64,000 nt of DNA from Marinomonas lutimaris (lineage in GTDB: Bacteria > Pseudomonadota > Gammaproteobacteria > Pseudomonadales > Marinomonadaceae). Location: the NCBI RefSeq assembly GCF_019426345.1, contig NZ_JAHLLW010000005.1:167447-231446 (forward strand), in the 5' to 3' direction. Below are positions 36,895 through 44,618 of this stretch, one piece after another. The translations under genes were made by a program, and so were the position numbers. Every line of letters starts with the position of its first letter. Position 1 is the stretch's first letter. The notes beneath the pieces are model-generated. The model did no database searches. It was not told the origin of the DNA and saw only the letters and a list, made by a program, of their open reading frames with translations.

Positions 36895-36923
36895 TTGTTA
36901 TTTTTTTATTGTTCTTCTAGTAT
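36895..36923 (+). promoter_or_regulatory. Candidate promoter of togMNAB
   Basis: TTGTTA at 36895-36900 and TAGTAT at 36918-36923 are separated by 17 bases; both hexamers match consensus at 4 of 6. The start codon follows about 45 bases later. Confidence 0.35.
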
Positions 36924-36967
36924 GTTTTCACAACGTCAAATAAAAATAACATTCAGAGTTAAAAACT

Positions 36968-37849
36968 ATGTATGAAAATAAGCGTTTAGGGTTGCTGTAC
37001 ATTAGTCCTTACATAATAGGGCTTCTTGTATTTACAGCGTTTCCCTTCCTCTCATCCTTGATCATTAGCTTTACTGACTATGATTTGATCAATCCGCCAG
37101 AGTACATTGGCTTAGATAATTATCGTTATATGATGGATGACGATACTTTCTACCAATCTATGGGGGTTACGTTTGCGTATGTGTTTCTGACCATTCCGCT
37201 AAAACTTGCCTTCGCACTCTTTATTGCCTTCGTGCTGAACTTCAAGCTTCGCGGTATTAAGTTCTTCCGCACCGCTTATTACATTCCTTCCATTCTCGGA
37301 AGTAGTGTGGCGATAGCTGTATTGTGGCGCGCGATATTCTCTCTTGATGGCTTGCTAAATAGCTTTTTGGGGATCTTTGGGGTCGAAGCGATTTCTTGGT
37401 TGGGTGAACCTGTTTTTGCCATGTTCTCTGTCACCTTGTTGCGTGTTTGGCAATTTGGTTCGGCTATGGTGATCTTCTTGGCTGCACTGCAAAGCGTGCC
37501 GCAATCTCAGTACGAAGCAGCAATGATTGATGGTGCGTCTAAATGGCAGATGTTTACCAAGATTACTGTGCCTCTTATTACCCCCGTTATCTTCTTCAAC
37601 TTCATCATGCAGACGACTCAGGCGTTCCAAGAGTTTACCGCGCCGTATGTTATTACTGGTGGTGGTCCTGCTAAATCGACGTATTTGTTCTCGCTTTATA
37701 TCTATGAGACGGCATTCAAGTATTTCGATCTTGGCTATGGCAGTGCGCTTGCTTGGGTGTTGTTTGTTGCTGTGGCGATTTTTACAGCGATTTCATTCAA
37801 ATCATCGAAGTACTGGGTGTTCTACTCAGGTGATAAGGGTGGTAAGTAA
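36968..37849 (+). CDS. togM: Oligogalacturonide ABC transporter permease TogM
   Basis: TogM is a MalF-type inner-membrane permease of the CUT1 sugar importer family. The N terminus ENKRLGLLYISPYIIGLLVFTAFPFLSSLIISF is typical, six membrane segments are visible, and the EAA loop (YEAAMIDGASKWQMFTKITVPLITPVIFF) contacts the ATPase. The 293-residue length is normal. The oligogalacturonide assignment rests on its neighbours ogl, kduD and kdgF and on resemblance to Dickeya TogM. It is followed 2 bases later by togN. Confidence 0.9.
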   Translation: MYENKRLGLLYISPYIIGLLVFTAFPFLSSLIISFTDYDLINPPEYIGLDNYRYMMDDDTFYQSMGVTFAYVFLTIPLKLAFALFIAFVLNFKLRGIKFFRTAYYIPSILGSSVAIAVLWRAIFSLDGLLNSFLGIFGVEAISWLGEPVFAMFSVTLLRVWQFGSAMVIFLAALQSVPQSQYEAAMIDGASKWQMFTKITVPLITPVIFFNFIMQTTQAFQEFTAPYVITGGGPAKSTYLFSLYIYETAFKYFDLGYGSALAWVLFVAVAIFTAISFKSSKYWVFYSGDKGGK

Positions 37850-37851
37850 TT

Positions 37852-38763
37852 ATGAATAAAGTATTCCCAAATAAAGCAGCCTTGTCTGCTGACTTAAAAA
37901 ACAATCCAATGCTAAGAGCTGAAATTCGTAAGCAACGAGTGGGCGCTTCTATTCGTTACATTATTCTGCTGTTTTTTGGATTGGTAATGCTATATCCGCT
38001 ATTTTGGATGTTCTCAGCAGCCTTTAAACCAAACCATGAGATTTTCAGCTCTTTGAGTCTTTGGCCTAAGAATTTTTCGCTAGATGGTTTTATCAATGGC
38101 TGGAATACCGGCACGGAATATACCTTCGGAAGGTTCTTTATAAACACCTTGTATTACGTGGTGCCAAAAGTGATTTTGACGGTGATTTCGTCGGTCATCG
38201 TGGCTTATGGTTTTGCTCGCTTTGAGATTCCATTTAAGAAGTTTTGGTTCGTTACTTTAGTAGCCACTATTTTGCTGCCAACGTCTGTGTTGTTGATTCC
38301 TCAATACTTGATGTTCCGCGAAATGGGCATGCTAGACAGCTATTTGCCTTTGTATTTGCCAATGGCATTTGCGACCCAAGGTTTCTTTGTCTTCATGTTG
38401 ATTCAGTTCTTACGTGGCCTGCCAACGGATATGGAAGAAGCAGCACAAATTGATGGTTGTAACTCCTATCAGCTGCTTTGGTACATCGTTGTACCCATGT
38501 TGAAGCCTGCCATTATTTCTGTCGCGCTGTTCCAGTTTATGTGGTCAGTGAACGATTTCTTGGGTCCGCTTATTTATATTTCCAGCGTAGAAAAATACCC
38601 AATCGCATTGGCTCTTAAATTGTCCATTGATGTCACCGAAGGTACTCAGTGGAATGAAATTCTGGCGATGGCATCCATTGCCATTGTTCCGTCAATTGTT
38701 GTTTTCCTAATCGCACAGAATTACTTCGTAGAAGGAATTTCGTCCGGTGGCGTTAAGGGATAG
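37852..38763 (+). CDS. togN: Oligogalacturonide ABC transporter permease TogN
   Basis: TogN is the MalG-type partner permease. It has six membrane segments; the first lies at about residues 32-55 (IRYIILLFFGLVMLYPLFWMFSAAF). The EAA motif is EEAAQIDGCNSYQLLWYIVVPMLKPAI. The 303-residue length is typical. Spacing to togM (2 bases) and to togA (0-9 bases) shows a tight operon. Confidence 0.9.
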   Translation: MNKVFPNKAALSADLKNNPMLRAEIRKQRVGASIRYIILLFFGLVMLYPLFWMFSAAFKPNHEIFSSLSLWPKNFSLDGFINGWNTGTEYTFGRFFINTLYYVVPKVILTVISSVIVAYGFARFEIPFKKFWFVTLVATILLPTSVLLIPQYLMFREMGMLDSYLPLYLPMAFATQGFFVFMLIQFLRGLPTDMEEAAQIDGCNSYQLLWYIVVPMLKPAIISVALFQFMWSVNDFLGPLIYISSVEKYPIALALKLSIDVTEGTQWNEILAMASIAIVPSIVVFLIAQNYFVEGISSGGVKG

Positions 38764-38772
38764 GTGAATAGT

Positions 38773-39906
38773 ATGTCTAAAGTTGTATTTGAAAATTTGA
38801 CCAAAGTGTATTCGAACGGCTTCAAAGCAGTTCATGGTATTAACCTAGAAATTGAAGACGGCGAGTTCTTAGTAGTGATCGGGCCCTCTGGCTGTGCGAA
38901 ATCGACAACTTTGCGTATGTTGGCAGGTTTGGAATCGGTTACTGGTGGCTCTATTAGTATCGGTGGCAAGGTCGTAAACGGCCTGCCACCTAAAGATCGC
39001 GGCATTGCCATGGTGTTCCAAAACTATGCGCTTTATCCCCACATGAGTGTGCGTGAAAACTTGGGCTTTGGCCTGAAATTAGCAAAAGTCAGTAAGGCGG
39101 ATATTGAGAAACAAGTTAATGAAGCGGCTGAACTTCTTGAGCTTACGCCTTTGCTAGATCGTTTGCCACGTCAGCTTTCTGGCGGTCAGGCGCAACGTGT
39201 TGCAGTTGGTCGAGCCATTGTTAAACGTCCTCAAGTGTTCTTGTTTGATGAGCCCTTGTCTAACTTGGATGCCAAGTTACGAGCATCTATGCGCGTGCGT
39301 ATTTCGGATTTGCACAAAACACTGAAAAAGACCAATCGTTCGGCAACCAGTGTTTACGTTACCCACGATCAGACCGAAGCCATGACCATGGGGGACCGTA
39401 TTTGTGTGATGAAAGACGGACACATCATGCAAGTAGATACGCCAGCCAACCTTTATAAATATCCAAAAAATCTTTTTGTCGCAGGGTTTATCGGTGCGCC
39501 AGAAATGAACATGGTTGAGACGCGTTTAGATCGCACGGGTGAAGGCAAATGTCATTTGGCCTTGTCGTCTCAGATGTTGGGTTTGCCAGATGAAAAACTG
39601 CAGAAAGTCTTAACCAACTTCACCGAAGACGTGGTGTTTGGTATTCGACCTGAGTTCATCAAATTAGCGGATGAAAATTCGCCGCAGGATGAAATTATCA
39701 AGGGGACGATTGTTCGCATGGAAAACATGGGAGCAGAGTTTTACGTCCACTTTACTGTAGAAGACAGAGAACTTTGTACGCGAGTTCCTTCTGACGTGGT
39801 GGAGGCTAAATTGTCGGATTCAATCGGCAAAGAGCAGTTGTTCCATTTTGAAATGAGCAACGCACATATTTTTGATAAGAAAACTGAGATAAATATCTCT
39901 TTGTAA
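38773..39906 (+). CDS. togA: Oligogalacturonide ABC transporter ATP-binding protein TogA
   Basis: TogA is the MalK/UgpC-type ATPase powering TogMN. The ABC signature LSGGQAQRVAVGRA, Walker B VFLFDEPLSNLD and the switch His (VTHDQTEAM) are clear, and a C-terminal TOBE/MalK-like domain follows. The Walker A reads GPSGCAKS (37-44), with Ala where Gly is usual just before the Lys. I choose the ATG at 38773 (MSKVVFENLTKVYSNG), with TAGGTG upstream; a GTG at 38764 in the same frame is possible. Confidence 0.91.
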   Translation: MSKVVFENLTKVYSNGFKAVHGINLEIEDGEFLVVIGPSGCAKSTTLRMLAGLESVTGGSISIGGKVVNGLPPKDRGIAMVFQNYALYPHMSVRENLGFGLKLAKVSKADIEKQVNEAAELLELTPLLDRLPRQLSGGQAQRVAVGRAIVKRPQVFLFDEPLSNLDAKLRASMRVRISDLHKTLKKTNRSATSVYVTHDQTEAMTMGDRICVMKDGHIMQVDTPANLYKYPKNLFVAGFIGAPEMNMVETRLDRTGEGKCHLALSSQMLGLPDEKLQKVLTNFTEDVVFGIRPEFIKLADENSPQDEIIKGTIVRMENMGAEFYVHFTVEDRELCTRVPSDVVEAKLSDSIGKEQLFHFEMSNAHIFDKKTEINISL

Positions 39907-39909
39907 GGC

Positions 39910-39959
39910 TTTTGCACGACAGCTAAGCCACATAAGGCAAGGGTGATAGTCGTGCAAAA
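39910..39959 (+). other. Intercistronic inverted repeat togA-togB
   Basis: TTTTGCACGAC (39910-39920) and GTCGTGCAAAA (39949-39959) form an 11-bp stem with a 28-base loop. Such stems between transporter genes often set the ratio of binding protein to membrane components by mRNA protection or partial termination; that role is inferred. Confidence 0.6.
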
Positions 39960-39990
39960 AATTGAGTAGTCACTAACGAGGAAAAAGGAC

Positions 39991-41277
39991 ATGAAAATAA
40001 AAACAATAGCTCTGTTAGTCGGATTGGCGTCTGCTGGTTCAATGGTGAGTGTGAATGCAAGCGCAGAAGATTTGCGTATGTCATGGTGGGGAGGAAACTC
40101 TCGACATTCAGCAACGATTGAAGCTGTAAAAGAATTTGAAAAAACGCACCCAGGGATTTCAGTTAAATCAGAATATACTGGTTGGGGCGGTCATTTAGAA
40201 CGTTTGACCACTCAAATCGCGGGTAATACCGAACCAGATGTCATGCAAACCAACTGGAATTGGATGCCGATTTTCTCTGCCCGTGGTGACGGTTTTAAAG
40301 ATCTTCGTGAATACAGTGATGTGTTGGATCTTACCCAGTTTGATAAATCAGCCCTTGATGCCGGAACAAATAACGGAAAGCTAAATGGTATCCCAGTTTC
40401 CATGGCAGCTCGTATTTTCTATTACAACAAAGATACGTGGGCAAAAGCCGGTTTAGCATACCCAGTCACTTGGGATGACTTTATGAAAGCTGGGCCAGTT
40501 TTTAAAGAAAAATTGGGTGACGAGTATTTCCCATTAGTGCTTGAAGGACGTGACATTATTGCGATGAACCGCTCATTTATGGTTCAAAAATATGGCATTC
40601 CAATGATAGACGAAGCTGGGAAAAAGTTCGCTTACTCCGATGCACAGATGCTTGAGTTCTTCAAAATGTATGAAGACATGGTGAAAAATCATGTTACGCC
40701 AAGTAGCAAATATATTGCAGGGTTTGGTAAGGCCAACCTATATGAACATAAGCCTTGGATCAATGGTGAATGGGCTGGTCTTTATATGTGGAACTCAGCA
40801 GTTAATAAATATAACGACAACTTGAAGCCACCAATGTCTTTAGAGCTAGGTTTCTATCCTATGGAAAAGGGCTCGGATGATGCGGGCTTGTTCTATAAAC
40901 CAGCGCTAATGCTTTCTATTGGTAAAAACAGCAAAAATCCAAAAGACGCGGCTAAGCTAATTAACTTCCTATTGAATGAACCTGCTGGTTACAACGCAAT
41001 GGGTCTAGCGCGTGGTGTTCCACTAAGTTTGGCTGCCCGTCGAGCGCTATCTTTAGATGGCACCATCAAAGACTCGGACTTGTCGGTAGCTGGTTTGGCG
41101 CAAATAGATGATTTGCCTAAGAAAATCATCACATCTGCGCATTTTGAAAACCCTAAGCTGTTAGGGCTTTTTGACGAGATGATTGAAAAAATGGACCAAG
41201 GCGATATTACTGTTGAGGAAGCCGCGAACGACTTCATGTCTCAGGGTAATCGTATACTGCGTAGAGCCATTAAATAA
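39991..41277 (+). CDS. togB: Oligogalacturonide-binding periplasmic protein TogB
   Basis: TogB is the extracellular solute-binding protein (family 1) that delivers oligogalacturonides to TogMNA. A signal peptide (about 1-25, ending ASA) precedes LRMSWWGGNSRHSATIEAVKEFEKTHPGI. The aromatic-rich segment MQTNWNWMPIFSARGDGF may form sugar contacts. The 428-residue length is normal. GAGGAAAAAGG before the ATG is a strong ribosome binding site, fitting high expression of a binding protein. Confidence 0.92.
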   Translation: MKIKTIALLVGLASAGSMVSVNASAEDLRMSWWGGNSRHSATIEAVKEFEKTHPGISVKSEYTGWGGHLERLTTQIAGNTEPDVMQTNWNWMPIFSARGDGFKDLREYSDVLDLTQFDKSALDAGTNNGKLNGIPVSMAARIFYYNKDTWAKAGLAYPVTWDDFMKAGPVFKEKLGDEYFPLVLEGRDIIAMNRSFMVQKYGIPMIDEAGKKFAYSDAQMLEFFKMYEDMVKNHVTPSSKYIAGFGKANLYEHKPWINGEWAGLYMWNSAVNKYNDNLKPPMSLELGFYPMEKGSDDAGLFYKPALMLSIGKNSKNPKDAAKLINFLLNEPAGYNAMGLARGVPLSLAARRALSLDGTIKDSDLSVAGLAQIDDLPKKIITSAHFENPKLLGLFDEMIEKMDQGDITVEEAANDFMSQGNRILRRAIK

Positions 41278-41323
41278 AACGCCTTAAATGAGTGTCTAAA
41301 TGGCTTTTGAGCTAGGTATTGTA

Positions 41324-41346
41324 TAAGGCGCGCCAAGCGCGCCTTA
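41324..41346. other. Perfect GC-rich hairpin between togB and kduD
   Basis: TAAGGCGCGC, a CAA loop and GCGCGCCTTA form a perfect 10-bp stem 46 bases after the togB stop. No T-run follows, so it may stabilise the tog mRNA or terminate with help of Rho. Confidence 0.6.
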
Positions 41347-41387
41347 ACTTCTACCTCGGTAGTAGCCTTCAGGAAAGGAGGGTTTAT

Positions 41388-41486
41388 ATGACACAAATAA
41401 CGTTGAAATTCTCAATGCCCCGCGCAGCGAGAGCGGACAGCAAAATGAAAGGTTGTTTGTCCAATTATTATAAACAAGGGGAATAA
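41388..41486 (+). CDS. Possible 32-residue leader peptide before kduD
   Basis: An ATG at 41388 is preceded at five bases by AAAGGAGGG, the strongest ribosome binding site in the neighbourhood. The frame encodes 32 residues, rich in basic residues, and stops 3 bases before the kduD start, so the kduD ribosome binding site lies inside it. This arrangement could couple translation. No homologue is recognised. An alternative is that the sequence is only a 5' untranslated region. Confidence 0.35.
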   Translation: MTQITLKFSMPRAARADSKMKGCLSNYYKQGE

Positions 41487-41489
41487 AAT

Positions 41490-42239
41490 ATGTTCGATCT
41501 GACGGGTAAAGTGGCTATTGTGACGGGATGTAATACGGGTCTTGGTCAGGGAATGGCTTTAGCTCTAGCAAACGCTGGTGCAGATGTTGTTGGCGTAAAT
41601 AGAGATGACCCAACAGAAACGATTGAATTGATGGCAAAAACAGGTCGTCAATTTCATAGTGTTATTGCTGACATGAGCAAAATGGACAGTGTTGACCGCG
41701 TAGTGAAAGAAGCGGTATCTGCTTTTGGTAAAATCGATATTCTAGTGAATAACGCAGGTATTATTCGTCGCAATGACGCGATAGATTTTACCGAAAAAGA
41801 TTGGGACGATGTAATGGACCTGAATATTAAAGCGGTCTTTTTTATGTCTCAAGGCTTTGCAAAGCAAGTTATCGTCCAAGGAACACCGGGCAATATTATT
41901 AACATTGCTTCTATGCTGTCTTACCAAGGCGGTATTCGCGTGCCTTCTTACACAGCATCAAAAAGTGGTGTGATGGGCGTAACTCGTCTATTGGCTAACG
42001 AATGGGCGAAGCATGGTATTAACGTGAATGCGATTGCTCCGGGTTATATGGCGACAGATAACACGGCAGCGTTGCGTGCCGATGAAGATCGTTCCAGTGA
42101 AATTTTAAGCCGCATTCCAGCTGGCCGTTGGGGAACGCCTGGTGACATGGCTGGGCCGATTGTATTCTTGGCATCAGAAGCATCTAGATACGTAAATGGT
42201 TACACCATTGCGGTAGATGGTGGTTGGTTGGCTCGTTAG
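41490..42239 (+). CDS. kduD: 2-dehydro-3-deoxy-D-gluconate 5-dehydrogenase
   Basis: KduD is a short-chain dehydrogenase that interconverts 2,5-diketo-3-deoxygluconate and 2-keto-3-deoxygluconate (KDG) with NADH. The cofactor loop TGCNTGLGQG (near 12-21), NNAG, and the catalytic S-Y-x-x-x-K (SYTASKSG) are intact. The C terminus AVDGGWLAR is typical. The 249-residue length matches KduD. It lies between togB and kdgR in the pectin island. Confidence 0.94.
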   Translation: MFDLTGKVAIVTGCNTGLGQGMALALANAGADVVGVNRDDPTETIELMAKTGRQFHSVIADMSKMDSVDRVVKEAVSAFGKIDILVNNAGIIRRNDAIDFTEKDWDDVMDLNIKAVFFMSQGFAKQVIVQGTPGNIINIASMLSYQGGIRVPSYTASKSGVMGVTRLLANEWAKHGINVNAIAPGYMATDNTAALRADEDRSSEILSRIPAGRWGTPGDMAGPIVFLASEASRYVNGYTIAVDGGWLAR

Positions 42240-42465
42240 TTCTTTTTTGTTTTTCTCTTTAATCAAAAGAAGCGACGAGCTGCACAGGTGCGTGCGAAGT
42301 ATTTTTCTGGAAACAATGCTTCCGCACCTTGCTGTAATAGCACTTTTAGTGGCCGATCTAGTCTTTTGATTGCAAATTAGGTTTCATTTTGTAACGTTGG
42401 GATGTATCTATATGCAGAATTACTCTACAATCGCAAAAACACATTTCAAAAAAAATGAAACTTAT

Positions 42466-43248
42466 ATGACAAACGAAGAAAATAACCAGCAAATCGAGCC
42501 CGTATCCTCGGTGATGAAGGTGTTTGCTATTCTAAATGCGTTAGCAGAGCACAAATCTTTAGGTGTTACAGAGCTTTCTCAAATCGTCATGACATCAAAA
42601 AGTACCGTATATCGCTTTTTGCAAACCATGAAGATGTTAGGCTTTGTATCGCAAGAAGGCGATGATGACCGTTACTCACTTACCTTGAAACTCTTTGAAG
42701 TCAGTGCAAGAGCCTTGGAACATGTTGATTTGGTCGAACTGACTGAACCTTACATGTCTCGTATTGGTGAGCAGACTAAAGAAGCACTTCACCTTGGTAT
42801 TCGTGATGGCGACGGTATTATTTATATATACAAAGTTGATGCGCAATACAACTTACGCATGCAATCTCGTATTGGCCGCCGTAATCCACTTTACTCTACC
42901 GCAATCGGTAAAGTACTGCTTGCAGAGCGTCCAGAGAGCTATGTGCGTGATATTCTGAAAGATACCGAATTCTTGCCTTCTACAGCGAAAACCCATCGTT
43001 CCATAGACTCTCTTTTAGTGGAACTAAAAGAAGTGAAAGACTTGGGCTACGGTATTGATAACGAAGAGCAGGAAGAAGGCTTGCGCTGTATCGCAGCGCC
43101 TATTTATGACCGATTAGGTAACGTTATTGCTGGATTGAGTTTGTCTTTTCCAACACTACGTTACACGCCTGAAAAATTTGAAAAATACGTTGGTTTACTG
43201 CAAGAAGCGGCAGCGAAGGTATCTGAAAAATTAGGTTACGCTAAGTAG
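42466..43248 (+). CDS. kdgR: IclR-family repressor KdgR
   Basis: KdgR represses pectin-catabolic genes and is released by KDG. The sequence strongly resembles enterobacterial KdgR: VSSVMKVFAILNALAEHKSLGVTELSQIVMTSKSTVYRFLQTM (winged helix) and MQSRIGRRNPLYSTAIGKVLLAE and DNEEQEEGLRCIAAPIYDRLGNVIAGLS (effector domain). I place the start at the ATG at 42466 (MTNEENN), which matches the family; ATGs at 42412 and 42370 in the same frame are open alternatives, and none has a strong ribosome binding site. Three KdgR-type operators in the window are its likely targets. Confidence 0.92.
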   Translation: MTNEENNQQIEPVSSVMKVFAILNALAEHKSLGVTELSQIVMTSKSTVYRFLQTMKMLGFVSQEGDDDRYSLTLKLFEVSARALEHVDLVELTEPYMSRIGEQTKEALHLGIRDGDGIIYIYKVDAQYNLRMQSRIGRRNPLYSTAIGKVLLAERPESYVRDILKDTEFLPSTAKTHRSIDSLLVELKEVKDLGYGIDNEEQEEGLRCIAAPIYDRLGNVIAGLSLSFPTLRYTPEKFEKYVGLLQEAAAKVSEKLGYAK

Positions 43249-43280
43249 TCATTATTAGATTAGCCATCTGAAATATCAAA

Positions 43281-43315
43281 AGCCGGAGCGCAATCGTTCC
43301 GGTTTTGTCTTTTTT
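43281..43315 (+). terminator. Terminator after kdgR
   Basis: CCGGAGCG and CGTTCCGG pair through a CAAT loop (one G-T pair), followed by TTTTGTCTTTTTT. Confidence 0.82.
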
Positions 43316-43422
43316 ATTTCCTATCGACAAGTCCTGCCGTTATTCTTTCTCCACAAACCCAGCCTTAGTTCACTCGAATAGACCACCTTACACCTTATTG
43401 CTTCATCAGGCATAAAAATAAA

Positions 43423-43437
43423 TGAAACAGCTTTTCA
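43423..43437. promoter_or_regulatory. KdgR-like operator upstream of kdgF
   Basis: TGAAACAGCTTTTCA matches TRAAAYRNYRTTTYA with one mismatch and is a near-perfect palindrome. It lies just upstream of the predicted -35 of kdgF. Confidence 0.65.
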
Positions 43438-43444
43438 CAAAAGA

Positions 43445-43472
43445 TTGAATAATGTTTTATCGCTGCTATAGT
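43445..43472 (+). promoter_or_regulatory. Candidate promoter of kdgF
   Basis: TTGAAT (43445-43450) and TATAGT (43467-43472) are separated by 16 bases and end 36 bases before the kdgF start. Both hexamers are good matches. Confidence 0.55.
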
Positions 43473-43508
43473 AGACATGTCTAAAACAAGAATACAAAGA
43501 GTTGTCCT

Positions 43509-43829
43509 ATGTTTGTTTACAATAACGAAGTCCCTCTGGAAGATCTTGGTGCGGGTGTTTCACGCAAAATCATGGCCTATTCAGATAACATTATGGCAGT
43601 AGAAGTGCATTTTGAAAAAGATGCCATCGGCCCACTGCATAATCATCCCCATGAACAATTAACCTACGTACTGTCTGGTAAGTTTGAGTTCACCATAGGG
43701 AATGAAACCAAAATTGTTGGCCCTGGCGATACACTTTATAAAGAGCCAAATGTGATGCATGGCTGCCGCTGTTTAGAGCCTGGCGTCTTGCTAGATAATT
43801 TCACACCAGTACGAAAAGACTTCTTATAA
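43509..43829 (+). CDS. kdgF: Cupin KdgF, unsaturated uronate linearisation enzyme
   Basis: KdgF opens 4,5-unsaturated galacturonate to 4-deoxy-L-threo-5-hexosulose uronate. The 106-residue single cupin shows FEKDAIGPLHNHPHEQLTYVLSGKFEF (metal-binding His residues) and the second cupin motif PGDTLYKEPNVMHGC. It closely resembles Dickeya KdgF in its N terminus (PLEDLGAGVSRK). It heads a short operon with the isomerase gene and carries its own KdgR-type operator. Confidence 0.92.
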   Translation: MFVYNNEVPLEDLGAGVSRKIMAYSDNIMAVEVHFEKDAIGPLHNHPHEQLTYVLSGKFEFTIGNETKIVGPGDTLYKEPNVMHGCRCLEPGVLLDNFTPVRKDFL

Positions 43830-43877
43830 ATAACGTCTTGCGACATCGAACGATTTAAACGAATTCAGGAGAAAGTT

Positions 43878-44513
43878 ATGAAAATTGCATTGATGATGGA
43901 AAACAGCCAAGCAGGTAAAAACGCCGTAATTTTAGAACAACTAAATGCGGTTGCTGGCCCATTAAATCACGATGTGTTTAACGTCGGCATGAGTGATGAA
44001 AAAGATCATCACTTGACTTATATCCACCTAGGTATTATGGCGAGCCTTTTGCTGAACTCCAAAGCGGTAGACTTTGTGGTTTCTGGTTGTGGTACCGGCC
44101 AGGGCGCAATGATGTCTTTAAACGCTCATCCAGGAGTGGTTTGTGGTTACTGCTTAGAGCCTTCGGATGCTTTTTTGTTCAACCAAATCAATAACGGTAA
44201 TGCTATTGCTATGGCGTTTGCCAAAGGCTTTGGTTGGGCAGCAGAGCTAAATGCACGTTACATTTTTGAAAAAGCTTTCACTGGCCCACGCGGCGAAGGC
44301 TATCCAGTTGAGCGTAAAGAGCCGCAAGTTAAAAACGCTGGCATCTTGAACCTAGTAAAAGCGGCCACTATGAAAGACAACTACTTGGATGGTTTAAAAG
44401 CCATGGACCAAGAGCTGGTTAAAACTGCCGTAACTGGTGAGCGCTTCCAACAATGCTTCTTTGATAATTGCCAGAATCCAGAGATCGAAGCGTACGTGCG
44501 TTCTTTGCTGTAG
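43878..44513 (+). CDS. RpiB/LacA/LacB-family isomerase, probable KduI replacement
   Basis: The protein belongs to the RpiB/LacAB sugar-phosphate isomerase family, with the catalytic Cys71 in VVSGCGTGQGAMMSLN. The 211-residue length exceeds RpiB because of a C-terminal extension after about residue 150. No kduI gene is present in the island. In Streptococcus an RpiB-family enzyme (DhuI) performs the corresponding ketol isomerisation of the deoxy-hexosulose uronate; by position between kdgF and a pectin methylesterase the same role is inferred here. AGGAGAAAG precedes the ATG. Confidence 0.75.
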   Translation: MKIALMMENSQAGKNAVILEQLNAVAGPLNHDVFNVGMSDEKDHHLTYIHLGIMASLLLNSKAVDFVVSGCGTGQGAMMSLNAHPGVVCGYCLEPSDAFLFNQINNGNAIAMAFAKGFGWAAELNARYIFEKAFTGPRGEGYPVERKEPQVKNAGILNLVKAATMKDNYLDGLKAMDQELVKTAVTGERFQQCFFDNCQNPEIEAYVRSLL

Positions 44514-44556
44514 TTTTCTGTCTGTTGTTTACTTGAATGTAACCTAGTTACTATTT

Positions 44557-44590
44557 AAAAGGAGAATGTCGTGATGGCATTCTCCTTTTT
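44557..44590 (+). terminator. Terminator after the RpiB-family isomerase
   Basis: AAAAGGAGAATG (44557-44568) and CATTCTCCTTTTT flank a nine-base loop, with a T-run. The following pectin methylesterase must rely on read-through or its own promoter. Confidence 0.88.
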
Positions 44591-44618
44591 CATTTCCGCT
44601 GAGTCGCGATAATTTCCT

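Noticed and set aside
37527..37859. Basic 110-residue frame overlapping togM
   Set aside because: It is a shadow frame inside a clear permease gene with no supporting features.
42440..42465. KdgR autoregulatory site just before kdgR (TTTCA...TGAAA)
   Set aside because: The half-sites are in the opposite orientation to the KdgR consensus and the spacing is wrong.
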